Positions 18,245 through 27,375 are shown, counted from the first letter of the stretch. The stretch is 64,000 nt of DNA from an uncultured Saprospiraceae bacterium (GCA_938015805.1 CALLXF010000010.1:1-64000); one strand, 5' to 3'. Notes: generated by a model from the sequence alone, not told the origin. A program made the numbers and translations.

Positions 18245-20143
18245 TTATTCTTCGATAATCAATTTTTGGACACTGACGTTACCATCTTGTTCCTCTATCT
18301 TGATTAAGTATAAACCACTAGATAAACTTGTGATATCGATATTTTCCTTTAAACCGTAAATATCTTTAACTATAACCGATTGTCCAGCGATAGTTAGTAT
18401 TTCTAAAGTTACTAAACCTGCGGTGTTTTCCGATGTAATCGTGATAAAATCTTTAGCCGGATTAGGACTTATTTTAAAGCGATTAGACTCATTACTAGTT
18501 GTACTTACAATTCCATCATCGACAGTATGTACAGTAGTATTAGTAGTGATCGGATCATTAAAATCAAAAAAGATATCCGCAAAGTTCTCTATCTGATCTC
18601 CGTTTACTAAACCCGTTTTCATGGTTAATCGGAAAGTTACAAAACCGTTACTTCCTGGTTCGTTAACAAAACTATCTGGCAACATGATGTCGTCAAAATA
18701 AAACCGCAACTCACGAGCATCATTTATTTCTACATTACAAGGATGACTAGAACTTAATTTTTCAAAACTGCTTAAGTCTAAGTTTTCGGATATCTTATCC
18801 ATTACTACTACATTAAATGCAGTATCCGTTCCTGTATTCTGAAATCGAATCTGATATCTGATAGAGGTATCTGGTAAAATTGTATAATCATCAGATCCTA
18901 GGTATGGAAATGCTCTTTTATCATTCGGGTCATAAGCACCTATGATCTCCTGACATTCCGAATCAAATAATTTATTTCTAGGATCACAAGGCTCTTGAGG
19001 ATAAATAACAGAGGAAACGCACTGCTCTGTTCCCAAATCCACATCGCAGTCAGGTAAAACGGTAATTACTATTGTTCCGCATTCCCATGGATCCAAAGTT
19101 CCTAAATCAAAAGTTAGTAGTTGCCCTTGAATACTCGACGGCATTACATCAGCATCTACATATTCCAAAAAATCATCTAGCTCCACTTCTACATAAGCAT
19201 TATCGGCAGCCTCCGTTCCCTCATTGCAATACGTGACATATATATAAGAGTCAAAACATCTTCTAAATCTAGGCGAACTAACAGTGGTACTTAAATAGAC
19301 GCAAGAACTATTTGCCTGCAAACCAAAGTTTATAGTCTCCATTCCTCCTGTCGTAGGAAAAGAAACATCTTGTGGATTATTACATACATCCCATAAGTTA
19401 TTTGGAGCAATAGCTTGTACAGTATAATCACCAGAATTTAATAAAGCTCTAGACTGTCCAGTGTCATCTGTATATTTAGTAATTATATTTCCATTACTAC
19501 TATACTCTACACCTACATTAGGTACCCCTATTTCTCCAGTATCGTTAACACAATCCGTATTATCATCTTTATGTACATCCACGAAAAGTCGATTTTTAGA
19601 ATCAAAGCTTGTTCCACATAACTCAAACATAACTTCTGCGATATCCTCTGCTTCTTGATAACGACCATAGCCATAATCATTAAAATTAGTATCATCATAC
19701 ATCGTACCATCAGGACAAATAATACGTATCGAAGGGTAGAATACTAAATTAAAACCGTCGATTACATCCTGAGGAGCATTAAAAATAGGGTAAGAAAATC
19801 CTGTAACTAAATCAAAGTGATCAGCACCTTGCCCCATTAACTCAGCAACACCTGTAATAGAATCTGCCTCGATAAATAAGACCACTGCGTCATCACCAGC
19901 ATACTCGTTATGGAAATCTTCCATTACATTAGATTGTGTCCACACAGAATCCCACACATTCCATGAAGCCGCTAAACTTATAAATACGGTTGTCCCTTGA
20001 TCCAGATAATCTGCGTATAAAGAATGGATGTTTCCGTTGAGATCCTCCATTGTCCAGTCCACGGCTTGTGTCTGAGCAATTATTCCGCTTAACGCGAATG
20101 AAGATATTAGCAAATAGGAAAGAAAAAGTTTTTTCATAATCAT
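18245..20143 (-). CDS. Secreted thioredoxin-fold protein with DUF11-like domains and T9SS sorting domain
   Basis: 632 aa with a signal peptide (cleavage near IIAQT, residue about 24). Residues about 27-170 have a thioredoxin/AhpC-like layout (WTMEDLNGNIHSLYADY, FISLAASWNVWDSVW, then FYPSIRIICPDG with the cis-Pro). The CxxC is replaced by NVWD, so redox activity is unlikely. Next come a SdrD_B-like segment (GEIGVPNVGVEYSSNG) and two DUF11-like beta domains (FQNTGTDTAFNVVVMDKI). The last 80 residues are a type A T9SS sorting domain (KISPNPAKDFITI to VQKLIIEE). A surface protein of unknown role. An ATG two codons later is an equally good start. Confidence 0.75.
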   Translation of the reverse strand: MIMKKLFLSYLLISSFALSGIIAQTQAVDWTMEDLNGNIHSLYADYLDQGTTVFISLAASWNVWDSVWTQSNVMEDFHNEYAGDDAVVLFIEADSITGVAELMGQGADHFDLVTGFSYPIFNAPQDVIDGFNLVFYPSIRIICPDGTMYDDTNFNDYGYGRYQEAEDIAEVMFELCGTSFDSKNRLFVDVHKDDNTDCVNDTGEIGVPNVGVEYSSNGNIITKYTDDTGQSRALLNSGDYTVQAIAPNNLWDVCNNPQDVSFPTTGGMETINFGLQANSSCVYLSTTVSSPRFRRCFDSYIYVTYCNEGTEAADNAYVEVELDDFLEYVDADVMPSSIQGQLLTFDLGTLDPWECGTIVITVLPDCDVDLGTEQCVSSVIYPQEPCDPRNKLFDSECQEIIGAYDPNDKRAFPYLGSDDYTILPDTSIRYQIRFQNTGTDTAFNVVVMDKISENLDLSSFEKLSSSHPCNVEINDARELRFYFDDIMLPDSFVNEPGSNGFVTFRLTMKTGLVNGDQIENFADIFFDFNDPITTNTTVHTVDDGIVSTTSNESNRFKISPNPAKDFITITSENTAGLVTLEILTIAGQSVIVKDIYGLKENIDITSLSSGLYLIKIEEQDGNVSVQKLIIEE

Positions 20144-20265
20144 TTTGTTTCTGTTTTAAGTACCATGTCTCATTTACTTATACACCCTAAGATCTAAAAA
20201 CGTTGCATGATCTTACTCCCATTACCTAAAATACATGTATTAATCATATTTTGACCCTGATGGTG

Positions 20266-20296
20266 TTGATAATTTAACTAATAAGCATTAGCTTTG
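20266..20296 (+). promoter_or_regulatory. Promoter of the paa operon
   Basis: TTG at 20266-20268 and TAGCTTTG at 20289-20296, with a 20-base spacer, match the Bacteroidota primary promoter. The start codon of paaE lies 34 bases downstream of the box. The -7 box sits between two palindromes. Confidence 0.65.
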
Positions 20297-20314
20297 TGCT
20301 AATAGTTATTAGTT
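20276..20314. promoter_or_regulatory. Two palindromic operators overlapping the paa promoter
   Basis: CTAATAAGCATTAG (20278-20291) and CTAATAGTTATTAG (20299-20312) are each palindromes of the form CTAAT-N4-ATTAG, 21 bases centre to centre. Together they form one larger inverted repeat: 20276-20291 against 20299-20314 pairs at 14 of 16 positions. They cover the -7 box and predicted start of transcription, the right place for a repressor. Size and symmetry fit a TetR-family dimer pair. The bound protein is inferred, not shown. Confidence 0.65.
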
Positions 20315-20330
20315 TACTAAATCTAAAACA

Positions 20331-21407
20331 TTGTCAAAAGAATTTTATCCTATTAGCGTAAAAAGTATCGATAATACTACTGATGATTGTGTTATTATTA
20401 GCTTAGATGTACCTAGTGACTTAAAAAAGATTTTCTCTTTTATTCAAGGTCAGTATCTCACCTTAAAAACAATGATAAACGGAGAGGAAGTGAGAAGATC
20501 ATATTCTCTTTGTTCTAGTCCGCTTGACAGCGAATGGAAAGTAGGCATAAAAAAAGTACCCGATGGTAAATTTTCGTCCTTTGCCAATGATATCTTAAAA
20601 GAAAGAGATACCATAGAAGTCATGCCACCAGATGGTAATTTCTACACTCCTATTGATGTAAATCAAAAAAGAAACTATGCCGCCTTTGCTGCAGGTAGTG
20701 GAATCACTCCGATGCTTTCTATCATTAAAACACATTTGGCCTCCGAGCCTAAATCGACCTTTAAACTATTCTATGTAAACCAAAAAGCATCAACTGTTAT
20801 CCTTAAGGAAGAACTGGAAGCTCTCAAGAATCTTTACATGGATCGTTTTGAGATTTATTATTTTCTTACTAAACAACAGAGAAGTATTCCATTTTTAAAT
20901 GGACGTATAGATCAAGAAAAACTAGAGATTATTTTTAAATCTATTTGTAATATAGATAACACCGATCACTATTTTATCTGCGGTCCAGAAGCCATGATAC
21001 ATTTGATAAATGATTATCTAAAAGTTGCTAAAGTAAGTGATGAGCAAATTCATTTTGAATTATTCGGTACGGATAATAAAGTGGCGGATCAGAAAAAAGA
21101 AGTTCTTGCTGCAAGTTTTAAAGGGAAGGTCTGTGATCTCACTATTATAGAAGGAGGAAAACAAATGACCATCCAGATGGAACAAGGTGCAAATAATGTT
21201 CTTGACGAGGCTCTAAATAATAGTGCCGATTTACCGTTTGCATGTAAAGGGGGTGTTTGTGCTACATGTAAAGCAAAACTTGTAGAAGGAAATGTAGACA
21301 TGCTACTCAGCTATGGACTCGAACCTGACGAAATAGAGGCGGGCTATATCCTAACCTGCCAAGCAATTCCTACATCAGAAAAACTAGTTGTAGATTTTGA
21401 TGTTTAA
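20331..21407 (+). CDS. paaE: Phenylacetyl-CoA epoxidase reductase subunit PaaE
   Basis: 358 aa starting at TTG (no in-frame ATG fits). The FAD domain has RRSYSLCSS; the NAD(P) domain has AAGSGITPML and FICGPEAM. A C-terminal plant-type [2Fe-2S] ferredoxin domain has CKGGVCATCK (first Cys about residue 304) and a later C in LTCQA. The protein passes electrons from NADPH to the diiron PaaA for ring epoxidation of phenylacetyl-CoA. Order FAD-NAD-ferredoxin and length match PaaE. It leads the operon, just after the operators; paaA follows 103 bases later. In many proteobacteria paaE is last, here it is first. Confidence 0.93.
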   Translation: MSKEFYPISVKSIDNTTDDCVIISLDVPSDLKKIFSFIQGQYLTLKTMINGEEVRRSYSLCSSPLDSEWKVGIKKVPDGKFSSFANDILKERDTIEVMPPDGNFYTPIDVNQKRNYAAFAAGSGITPMLSIIKTHLASEPKSTFKLFYVNQKASTVILKEELEALKNLYMDRFEIYYFLTKQQRSIPFLNGRIDQEKLEIIFKSICNIDNTDHYFICGPEAMIHLINDYLKVAKVSDEQIHFELFGTDNKVADQKKEVLAASFKGKVCDLTIIEGGKQMTIQMEQGANNVLDEALNNSADLPFACKGGVCATCKAKLVEGNVDMLLSYGLEPDEIEAGYILTCQAIPTSEKLVVDFDV

Positions 21408-21510
21408 TATTTAGAATGTAGTATTACTAGATTTATAGATCAATAAAAAGAAAGTGGAAAAGAAGAAGAGGAAGTAAAATAAATTAGAAGAAAAATTAAA
21501 AATAACAGTC

Positions 21511-22470
21511 ATGTCACCAGAAATTAATTTAGAAGAAAAATTCCAATCGAGAATCGATGCTGGAGAACGTATAGAACCTAAGGACTGGATGCCAGAAAAA
21601 TATAGAAAAACGCATATCCGTCAGATTTCTCAACATGCTCATTCCGAAATCGTAGGGATGCTTCCAGAAGGAAACTGGATCACCCGAGCTCCTTCTCTAA
21701 GAAGAAAAGTAGGTCTGCTTGCTAAGGTACAGGACGAAGCTGGTCACGGACTATATCTATACTCCGCAGCTGAGACACTAGGTATCAGTAGAGACGAGAT
21801 GTTTAATCAGTTGCATACTGGTAAGGCAAAATACTCTTCTATCTTTAACTACCCTACTCTGAGCTGGGCAGACATCGGAGCTATCGGCTGGTTAGTAGAT
21901 GGTGCCGCTATAATAAACCAGGTAATGTTAACCAGGACCTCTTTTGGGCCATATGCCAGAGCAATGGTTAGAATCTGTAAAGAAGAAAGTTTCCACCAGC
22001 GTCAAGGCTACGAAATTGTACTCGGTTTAGCTAACGGAACAACGGAGCAAAAAGAAATGGTTCAGGACGCATTAAATCGTTTTTGGTGGCCATCATTAAT
22101 GATGTTTGGACCTAGAGACGAAGACTCTCCTAATACCGAACAATCGGTAAAATGGAAAATTAAAAGAAAAACAAATGACGAACTCCGTCAGCAGTTTATA
22201 GACATCACCGTACCGCAGGCAGAATTTGCAGGTCTTACCATTCCTGATCCTGACCTGAAGTGGAACGAGGAAAGAGGACACTATGACTTTGGAGAAGTAG
22301 ACTGGGAAGAATTCTGGAAAGTGGTCAAAGGAAATGGTCCTTGTAATAAAGAACGACTGGATGCAAGAGTAAACGCTTGGAACGAAGGAGAATGGGTTAG
22401 AGATGCAGCGATGAGTTATTCTCATAAAAAGAAAAGCCGTCAAGAAATAAATGAAGTTAAAACTGCATAA
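21511..22470 (+). CDS. paaA: 1,2-phenylacetyl-CoA epoxidase catalytic subunit PaaA
   Basis: 319 aa, the usual size. Diiron ligand motifs are visible: DEAGH (Glu76 and His79 approximately) and EESFH (about residues 158-162) of the ferritin-like four-helix bundle. It epoxidises the aromatic ring of phenylacetyl-CoA using O2 and electrons from PaaE, in complex with PaaC and PaaB. Conserved landmarks include [18 protein letters not shown] and [11 protein letters not shown]. After it comes an unusual 316-base gap before paaB. Confidence 0.95.
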   Translation: MSPEINLEEKFQSRIDAGERIEPKDWMPEKYRKTHIRQISQHAHSEIVGMLPEGNWITRAPSLRRKVGLLAKVQDEAGHGLYLYSAAETLGISRDEMFNQLHTGKAKYSSIFNYPTLSWADIGAIGWLVDGAAIINQVMLTRTSFGPYARAMVRICKEESFHQRQGYEIVLGLANGTTEQKEMVQDALNRFWWPSLMMFGPRDEDSPNTEQSVKWKIKRKTNDELRQQFIDITVPQAEFAGLTIPDPDLKWNEERGHYDFGEVDWEEFWKVVKGNGPCNKERLDARVNAWNEGEWVRDAAMSYSHKKKSRQEINEVKTA

Positions 22471-22786
22471 CTCGCGTAGAAAATAGGGAGTAAATGTTTT
22501 AATGAGGAGCACCGATCAACAAGTTACTAGTTATTAGAAGTGAAAAAATTGATTTGATTTTCAAAAGAATATTCAATATTGCAAGATCCTAAGAGGTCCT
22601 TATCAGAGTATCTACATCACCTTATTTGTATTAAAAACTTCAAACATATAGATGCTAAAAAGTTAAAAGAATATAACATATAAATAATTGAAATTATTAA
22701 GATTTTAAATGGCTAATAAAATTTCTTGGAACTGATTACTGATTACTAGTAACCAATAATTTCAGCCTAAATTGAAACTATAACCT
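22471..22786. other. 316-base gap between paaA and paaB
   Basis: No ORF of note in either direction (the long minus-strand frame here runs back through paaA and is a shadow). The region is AT-rich. It holds a perfect 10-base palindrome TTACTAGTAA (22743-22752) and, near 22525, CTAGTTATTAG, which resembles half of the paaE operator. No clear TAnnTTTG box was found. It may carry an internal promoter or processing site, but nothing definite is visible. Confidence 0.4.
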
Positions 22787-23107
22787 ATGAATACAAACAA
22801 TCCTCCTAAAACTGAAAATCAAAATAAAGCCGAATGGCCCATCTTCGAAGTCTTCGTTAGATCTAAAAACGGACTTGAACATAGACACTTTGGAAGTTTA
22901 CATGCAGCAGATGCACAAATGGCTATTGAAAATGCTCGTGATGTATATACACGTCGTCAGGAAGGAGTTAGTATCTGGGTAGTAGAATCTAAAAATATTA
23001 CAGCTACTAATCCCGAGCAAGCTGGTGAGCTTTTCGAGCCAGCAGAAGATAAAGTATATCGCCACCCTACTTTTTATGAATTACCGATAGAACTAAAACA
23101 TATCTAA
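22787..23107 (+). CDS. paaB: Phenylacetyl-CoA epoxidase subunit PaaB
   Basis: 106 aa, small soluble protein. Conserved family landmarks: WPIFEVFVRSKNGLEHRH, GSLHAADAQMAIENARDVYTRR split by turns, and SIWVV. PaaB bridges PaaAC heterodimers in the multicomponent epoxidase. One base separates it from paaC. Confidence 0.94.
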   Translation: MNTNNPPKTENQNKAEWPIFEVFVRSKNGLEHRHFGSLHAADAQMAIENARDVYTRRQEGVSIWVVESKNITATNPEQAGELFEPAEDKVYRHPTFYELPIELKHI

Positions 23108-23108
23108 T

Positions 23109-23873
23109 ATGTCAGAGATAAACAACGAAAGTCTGTATAAATACTTACTAATGCTAGGAGATAATTCTATGATCCTAGGTCATCGCTTGTCTGAGCTCTG
23201 TGGTCATGGACCTACACTGGAAACAGATATAGCCCTGACTAACATATCATTAGATTTATTTGGGCAAGTGCGTAACGTATTTCAGTATGCGGCGACACTA
23301 AGAAAAGAGGAAGCATCAGAAGATTCAATAGCATACTTACGCAATGAGAGACAACATTTAAACTGCCTCTTAGTAGAACAACCTAATGTAGATTTTGCAC
23401 ATGTGATTGCTAGACAGTTTCTTTTCGATGCATTCCAGAAATTACAATTAGAAGAAATGGTAACGAGTAAAGATGCCCAGATCGCAGCGATCGCTACCAA
23501 GTCTTTAAAAGAAACTAAATATCATCTACGTTTCTCATCCGAATGGTGTAAACGACTCGGAGATGGTACCGATATCTCACATAGGAAAATGCAAAATGCC
23601 ATAGATACTTTATATCCCTATTCTTACGAACTATTTAAAGAAACGGATGTCGAAAAAGAAATGGCTTTAAATGGAATCGGTATAGATCTATCAATAATAA
23701 AAGAAAAATATTTTACGCTTGTAAATTCTACATTGGCGGAAGCCACTATAAATATTCCTCAAAGTCCTGCACGTCATGCCAATGGTAAAATAGGAGTACA
23801 TACAGAACATCTAGGCTACATCCTATCTGACTTCCAATACATGCAACGCAGTTACCCTAATATGCAATGGTAG
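23109..23873 (+). CDS. paaC: Phenylacetyl-CoA epoxidase structural subunit PaaC
   Basis: 254 aa ferritin-like protein. Motifs include GDNSMILGHRLSELCGHGPTL split over helix 1, ERQHLNCLLVEQPN, and KETKYHLRFSSEW. PaaC is the non-catalytic partner that pairs with PaaA. Its C-terminus (HTEHLGYILSDFQYMQR) overlaps the start of paaD by seven bases, indicating coupled translation. A copy of the CATTGGCGNAAGCC motif lies within it at 23731. Confidence 0.94.
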   Translation: MSEINNESLYKYLLMLGDNSMILGHRLSELCGHGPTLETDIALTNISLDLFGQVRNVFQYAATLRKEEASEDSIAYLRNERQHLNCLLVEQPNVDFAHVIARQFLFDAFQKLQLEEMVTSKDAQIAAIATKSLKETKYHLRFSSEWCKRLGDGTDISHRKMQNAIDTLYPYSYELFKETDVEKEMALNGIGIDLSIIKEKYFTLVNSTLAEATINIPQSPARHANGKIGVHTEHLGYILSDFQYMQRSYPNMQW

Positions 23874-24367
23874 TATCACTCAGTCATATCGCCCCTGAAA
23901 TAAGAACAGCCTTAGAGTCAGTTCCTGATCCAGAAATACCTGTAATCTCAGTACTCGACTTGGGCGTAGTGAGATCCGTAAATGTGCAAAATAAAGATGT
24001 AAAAGTCGAACTAACGCCTACCTATACGGGATGTCCTGCAATGGATATGATGGCTGTGGATATAAAGGCTGCAATCGATGCTCTCGGGTATAACACGACG
24101 GTAACCTTAGTGATTTCCCCAGCATGGTCCACCGACTGGATCTCTGCAGAAGGTCGCAAAAAACTAGAGGCTTACGGTGTTGCGGCCCCTCTATCTGAGC
24201 ATCTAGATAAAAGAGCTCTACTAGATGGAGAGAGAATCGTAAAATGCACTCACTGCAAATCCACAAATACAAAAATGATTAGCCAGTTTGGTTCTACAGC
24301 ATGCAAAGCATTATTCCAGTGTGATGATTGCCTAGAGCCTTTTGATTATTTTAAATGTCTAAAATAA
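23867..24367 (+). CDS. paaD: PaaD, MIP18-type Fe-S maturation factor of the epoxidase
   Basis: 166 aa. The N-terminal MIP18/DUF59 domain has DPEIPVISVLDLGVVRSV and TPTYTGCPAMD, whose Cys is the conserved cluster-handling residue. The C-terminal zinc-ribbon-like part has CTHC near residue 126 and CDDC near residue 154, characteristic of PaaD and absent in plain MIP18 proteins. PaaD is needed for Fe-S assembly in the epoxidase, probably in PaaE. It overlaps paaC by seven bases. Confidence 0.93.
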   Translation: MVVSLSHIAPEIRTALESVPDPEIPVISVLDLGVVRSVNVQNKDVKVELTPTYTGCPAMDMMAVDIKAAIDALGYNTTVTLVISPAWSTDWISAEGRKKLEAYGVAAPLSEHLDKRALLDGERIVKCTHCKSTNTKMISQFGSTACKALFQCDDCLEPFDYFKCLK

Positions 24368-24435
24368 AAGATATTTAATCTTGCATGGATCTCTAATTAA
24401 GATTGTCTCCTTTTTAAATTACCGATTGCAAAGAG

Positions 24436-24443
24436 TAGTTTTG
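24436..24443 (+). promoter_or_regulatory. Possible internal -7 element before paaG
   Basis: TAGTTTTG matches TAnnTTTG and lies 19 bases before the paaG ATG, in a 95-base gap. No TTG lies at a standard distance (the nearest is 30 bases upstream), so it is weak. Confidence 0.3.
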
Positions 24444-24462
24444 TTATACTAAAATATAAAAA

Positions 24463-25245
24463 ATGTCAGAGTCCATAATTTTTGAAAAAATAGGCGGCGT
24501 AGGGAAAATTACCCTTAACAGACCCGATAGTTATAATAGTTTTACCAGAGAAATGGCATTGCGTATGCAAGATCTTCTGGATCAGTGTAAAAACGATATT
24601 GAGATCAGAGTTGTCTACATTACGGGTAATGGAAAAGCATTTTGTGCAGGGCAAGATATTAAAGAGCTATTAGATCCTGAGAACACGATCGGACTAGAAC
24701 GTATCGTTCCAGAACACTATAATCCTATCATTGAAAAAATTCTAAATTTACCTAAGCCAGTAGTGTGTGGTGTAAATGGTGTAGCTGCTGGAGCCGGAGC
24801 AAATCTTGCTCTCATGTGTGATGTTACCCTAGCCACAAAATCTGCCAGTTTTATACAAGCTTTTACAAAAATCGGTTTGATACCGGATTCTGGAGGGACA
24901 TACTCACTACCGAGATTAGTCGGATTTCAAAAAGCGATCGCCTTAGCCATGTTAGGTGATAAAGTTATGGCAGACGAGGCAGAACGTATGGGTATGATTT
25001 ATAAATATTATGATGACGAGACCTTTGCGGATGACTCTTTTGCAGTTGCTGTTAAACTAAGTAATATGCCTACTAAAGCCCTCGCATACACTAAAGAATT
25101 ATTTAATAGATCACTGACTAATAGTTTTGAAGAACAGTTACAACTAGAAGCAGTATATCAGACTATGGCAGGAAATACAGCAGATTACAAGGAAGGAATT
25201 GCCGCATTTGTAGAAAAAAGAAAACCTACTTTTAAAGGAGAGTAA
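24463..25245 (+). CDS. paaG: 1,2-epoxyphenylacetyl-CoA isomerase PaaG (crotonase family)
   Basis: 260 aa. Oxyanion-hole motifs are FCAGQDIKEL and GVAAGAGANLAL. The two hydratase glutamates are absent: the GGCEL-type position is GANLA and the PEI-type position is TKI. Instead the Asp of LIPDSGGTY is present, equivalent to the catalytic Asp of PaaG. That pattern separates PaaG from true enoyl-CoA hydratases. It converts the ring-epoxide to the oxepin-CoA, the substrate for PaaZ. It lies between paaD and paaH in the operon. Confidence 0.88.
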   Translation: MSESIIFEKIGGVGKITLNRPDSYNSFTREMALRMQDLLDQCKNDIEIRVVYITGNGKAFCAGQDIKELLDPENTIGLERIVPEHYNPIIEKILNLPKPVVCGVNGVAAGAGANLALMCDVTLATKSASFIQAFTKIGLIPDSGGTYSLPRLVGFQKAIALAMLGDKVMADEAERMGMIYKYYDDETFADDSFAVAVKLSNMPTKALAYTKELFNRSLTNSFEEQLQLEAVYQTMAGNTADYKEGIAAFVEKRKPTFKGE

Positions 25246-25312
25246 GCTACCTCATGTAGTAATTTCCAAAAAGATAAACTCCAAATCCCAATAAAAGGAA
25301 GAAAATAAAATT

Positions 25313-26470
25313 ATGAAAATAGCAGTTATCGGAAGTGGGACTATGGGCAGCGGAATCGCACAAATAGCAGCGACGCACAACTGTCCTACGATTTTATATG
25401 ATATCAATAAAGACGCTTTACAAAAATCAAAAGAGAAACTCGAAAAAATTCTTAATCGATTAATAGAGAAAGGTCGCATTGACGAAAGTCAAAAAAAAAG
25501 CATCCAGCAAAACATTACATATAGTTATGACCTGAACGATTTTAAAGATGTCACTCTAGTAATAGAGGCCATAATAGAAAATCTAGATGTCAAGAAAAAA
25601 GTTTTTCATGATGTAGAATCAATCGTCGATCCTAACTGTATTATCGCATCTAACACTTCCTCGTTATCGATTACTTCTCTCGCAGGATCACTTAGAAAAC
25701 CAGAGCGATTTATCGGGTTACATTTTTTTAATCCGGCTCCTTTAATGAAATTAGTAGAAATTATTCCTGCATTACAGACTTCTGAGCAAACAACATCTGC
25801 CGCTAGATCTATTATAGATGGCTGGGGAAAAACGACAGTTCTCGTAAAAGATACACCGGGTTTTATCGTAAACAAAGTAGCTCGTCCATTCTATAGTGAG
25901 GCCATAAAAATACATGAAGAGACGGGGCTTTCGCCAATGCAATTAGACACGGCAATAAAAAATATTGGTGGCTTTAGAATGGGACCGTTTGAGCTTACAG
26001 ACTACATCGGCCATGATGTAAATTATATAGTGACCGAGACGGTATGGAAAGCCTTCTATTACGATCCGCGTTATACACCATCGTTCTCCCAAAAGCGTCT
26101 AGTAGAAGCAGGATACCTAGGTCGTAAATCTGGAAAAGGGTTTTATAATTATAATGAGGAACATAAAACTACTGAAGATGTGGCTGATGCCAAAGTGATG
26201 CAACCTTATGTGGACCGGATTATTATTATGCTTATAAACGAGGCAGCGGATACGCTTTTTAAAGGAATCGCAACTAAAGAAGATATCGATCTCGCTATGA
26301 CCAAAGGCGTAAACTATCCTAAAGGATTGTTCCAGTGGGCTGACGAAATAGGTCTCCAAAATTGTGTTGACCAGATGGATGCTTTGTATAACGAATATCA
26401 CTCAGATCGATATCGCTGTTGTCCGATCCTAAGAAAAATGGCCAATCAAAATCAATCCTTTTTTACTTAA
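25313..26470 (+). CDS. paaH: 3-hydroxyacyl-CoA dehydrogenase PaaH
   Basis: 385 aa. The Rossmann motif GSGTMGSGIAQIAA is at the start. The catalytic region has ASNTSSLSI, GLHFFNPAP (catalytic His) and DTPGFIVNKVARP. Two 3HCDH C-terminal domains follow (about residues 186-282 and 295-385; GPFELTDYIGHDV and GVNYPKGLFQWAD). It oxidises 3-hydroxyadipyl-CoA with NAD in phenylacetate breakdown. It is shorter than E. coli PaaH. Its stop codon overlaps the paaI ATG by one base. Confidence 0.9.
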   Translation: MKIAVIGSGTMGSGIAQIAATHNCPTILYDINKDALQKSKEKLEKILNRLIEKGRIDESQKKSIQQNITYSYDLNDFKDVTLVIEAIIENLDVKKKVFHDVESIVDPNCIIASNTSSLSITSLAGSLRKPERFIGLHFFNPAPLMKLVEIIPALQTSEQTTSAARSIIDGWGKTTVLVKDTPGFIVNKVARPFYSEAIKIHEETGLSPMQLDTAIKNIGGFRMGPFELTDYIGHDVNYIVTETVWKAFYYDPRYTPSFSQKRLVEAGYLGRKSGKGFYNYNEEHKTTEDVADAKVMQPYVDRIIIMLINEAADTLFKGIATKEDIDLAMTKGVNYPKGLFQWADEIGLQNCVDQMDALYNEYHSDRYRCCPILRKMANQNQSFFT

Positions 26471-26892
26471 TGGATAAATCTAAAGCACAACTCGTTTTCG
26501 ATAAAATGATGGCGACAGACTACTGTAGTCAGTGGATGGGTATAGAGGCAGTTACCCTATCAGAAGGACATTGTAAAATAAAAATGACCGTTACTAAAGA
26601 GATGCTTAATGGATTTGGGATTTTACATGGTGGTATCGCATATGCATTTGCGGACAGTGCCTTTGCCTTTGCAGCTAATTCCTATGGTCGCTTATCCGTA
26701 TCCGTAACAGGTAGTATGAGTTTTTCAAAATCAGCCCAAGAAGGAGATATTTTATATGCTGAAGCAGTGGCTTTACACATAGGATATAAGACCGCAGAGT
26801 TTGATGTAAATATCTCTAATGGATCTAAAGAAATCTATTATCGTTTTAGAGGAACCGTGTATCGTAAATCGGATAATATCCTAGATTTATGA
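26470..26892 (+). CDS. paaI: Hydroxyphenylacetyl-CoA thioesterase PaaI
   Basis: 140 aa hotdog-fold thioesterase from the ATG at 26470. The frame is open further to a TTG at 26419, but that lies inside paaH and the TAATG junction argues for 26470. Key region: NGFGILHGGIAYAFADSAFAFAANSYG, read as HGG plus the Asp of ADSAF, the PaaI active-site pattern. PaaI releases CoA from dead-end CoA adducts, protecting the free CoA pool. It overlaps the globin gene by four bases (ATGA). Confidence 0.9.
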   Translation: MDKSKAQLVFDKMMATDYCSQWMGIEAVTLSEGHCKIKMTVTKEMLNGFGILHGGIAYAFADSAFAFAANSYGRLSVSVTGSMSFSKSAQEGDILYAEAVALHIGYKTAEFDVNISNGSKEIYYRFRGTVYRKSDNILDL

Positions 26893-27284
26893 AAACTGAT
26901 ATCACTGACAAGGAAGATATCGTTATTGTAATAAATCACTTTTACAATAAGATTCTAAGTAATAAAACAATAGGTCACTTCTTTACAGAAGTCGTGAAAA
27001 TACAAATCGACCACCACATTCCGATCATGTATGACTTCTGGGAATCGGTCCTACTTGATGGAAATACATACAAAGGAAATCCGATGCTTAAGCACATCGC
27101 TATCGATAAAATACTCCCACTAGAAGCACATCATTTTAATGTCTGGATCCAAGAATGGAATGCGTCTGTAGACTTACACTATAGTGGCCCGATCGCAGAT
27201 CAGGCTAAACAAAAAGCTAAGATGATGAAAGATCTAATACTCTATAAAATAGCGGCCAGTAAGAAAGATGGTTTTATTCAGTAA
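26889..27284 (+). CDS. Group III truncated hemoglobin
   Basis: 131 aa. Globin landmarks: NHFYNKILSNKTIGHFF (helices A-B), a distal region IMYDFWESVLL, HxAI before the F helix, and LEAHHFNVWIQEWNASVD, where the His preceding F is the proximal heme ligand as in group III (TrHb3, Ctb-like) globins. It starts inside paaI (ATGA overlap), so it is translationally coupled as the last gene of the paa operon. An O2 buffering or delivery role for the O2-dependent epoxidase, or protection from NO, is inference from this position. Confidence 0.85.
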   Translation: MKTDITDKEDIVIVINHFYNKILSNKTIGHFFTEVVKIQIDHHIPIMYDFWESVLLDGNTYKGNPMLKHIAIDKILPLEAHHFNVWIQEWNASVDLHYSGPIADQAKQKAKMMKDLILYKIAASKKDGFIQ

Positions 27285-27375
27285 AAAAATATTATTATTT
27301 TAGTTTAGTTTGCGGGTTTTTAGTACAAGCGATCCGTAAAATTAATCACTCTAACTAAACAAAAAATCACTTACT

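Noticed and set aside
22096-22512. 138 aa minus-strand frame over the end of paaA
   Set aside because: Mostly antisense to conserved PaaA codons; Phe/Cys-rich composition unlike real genes here.
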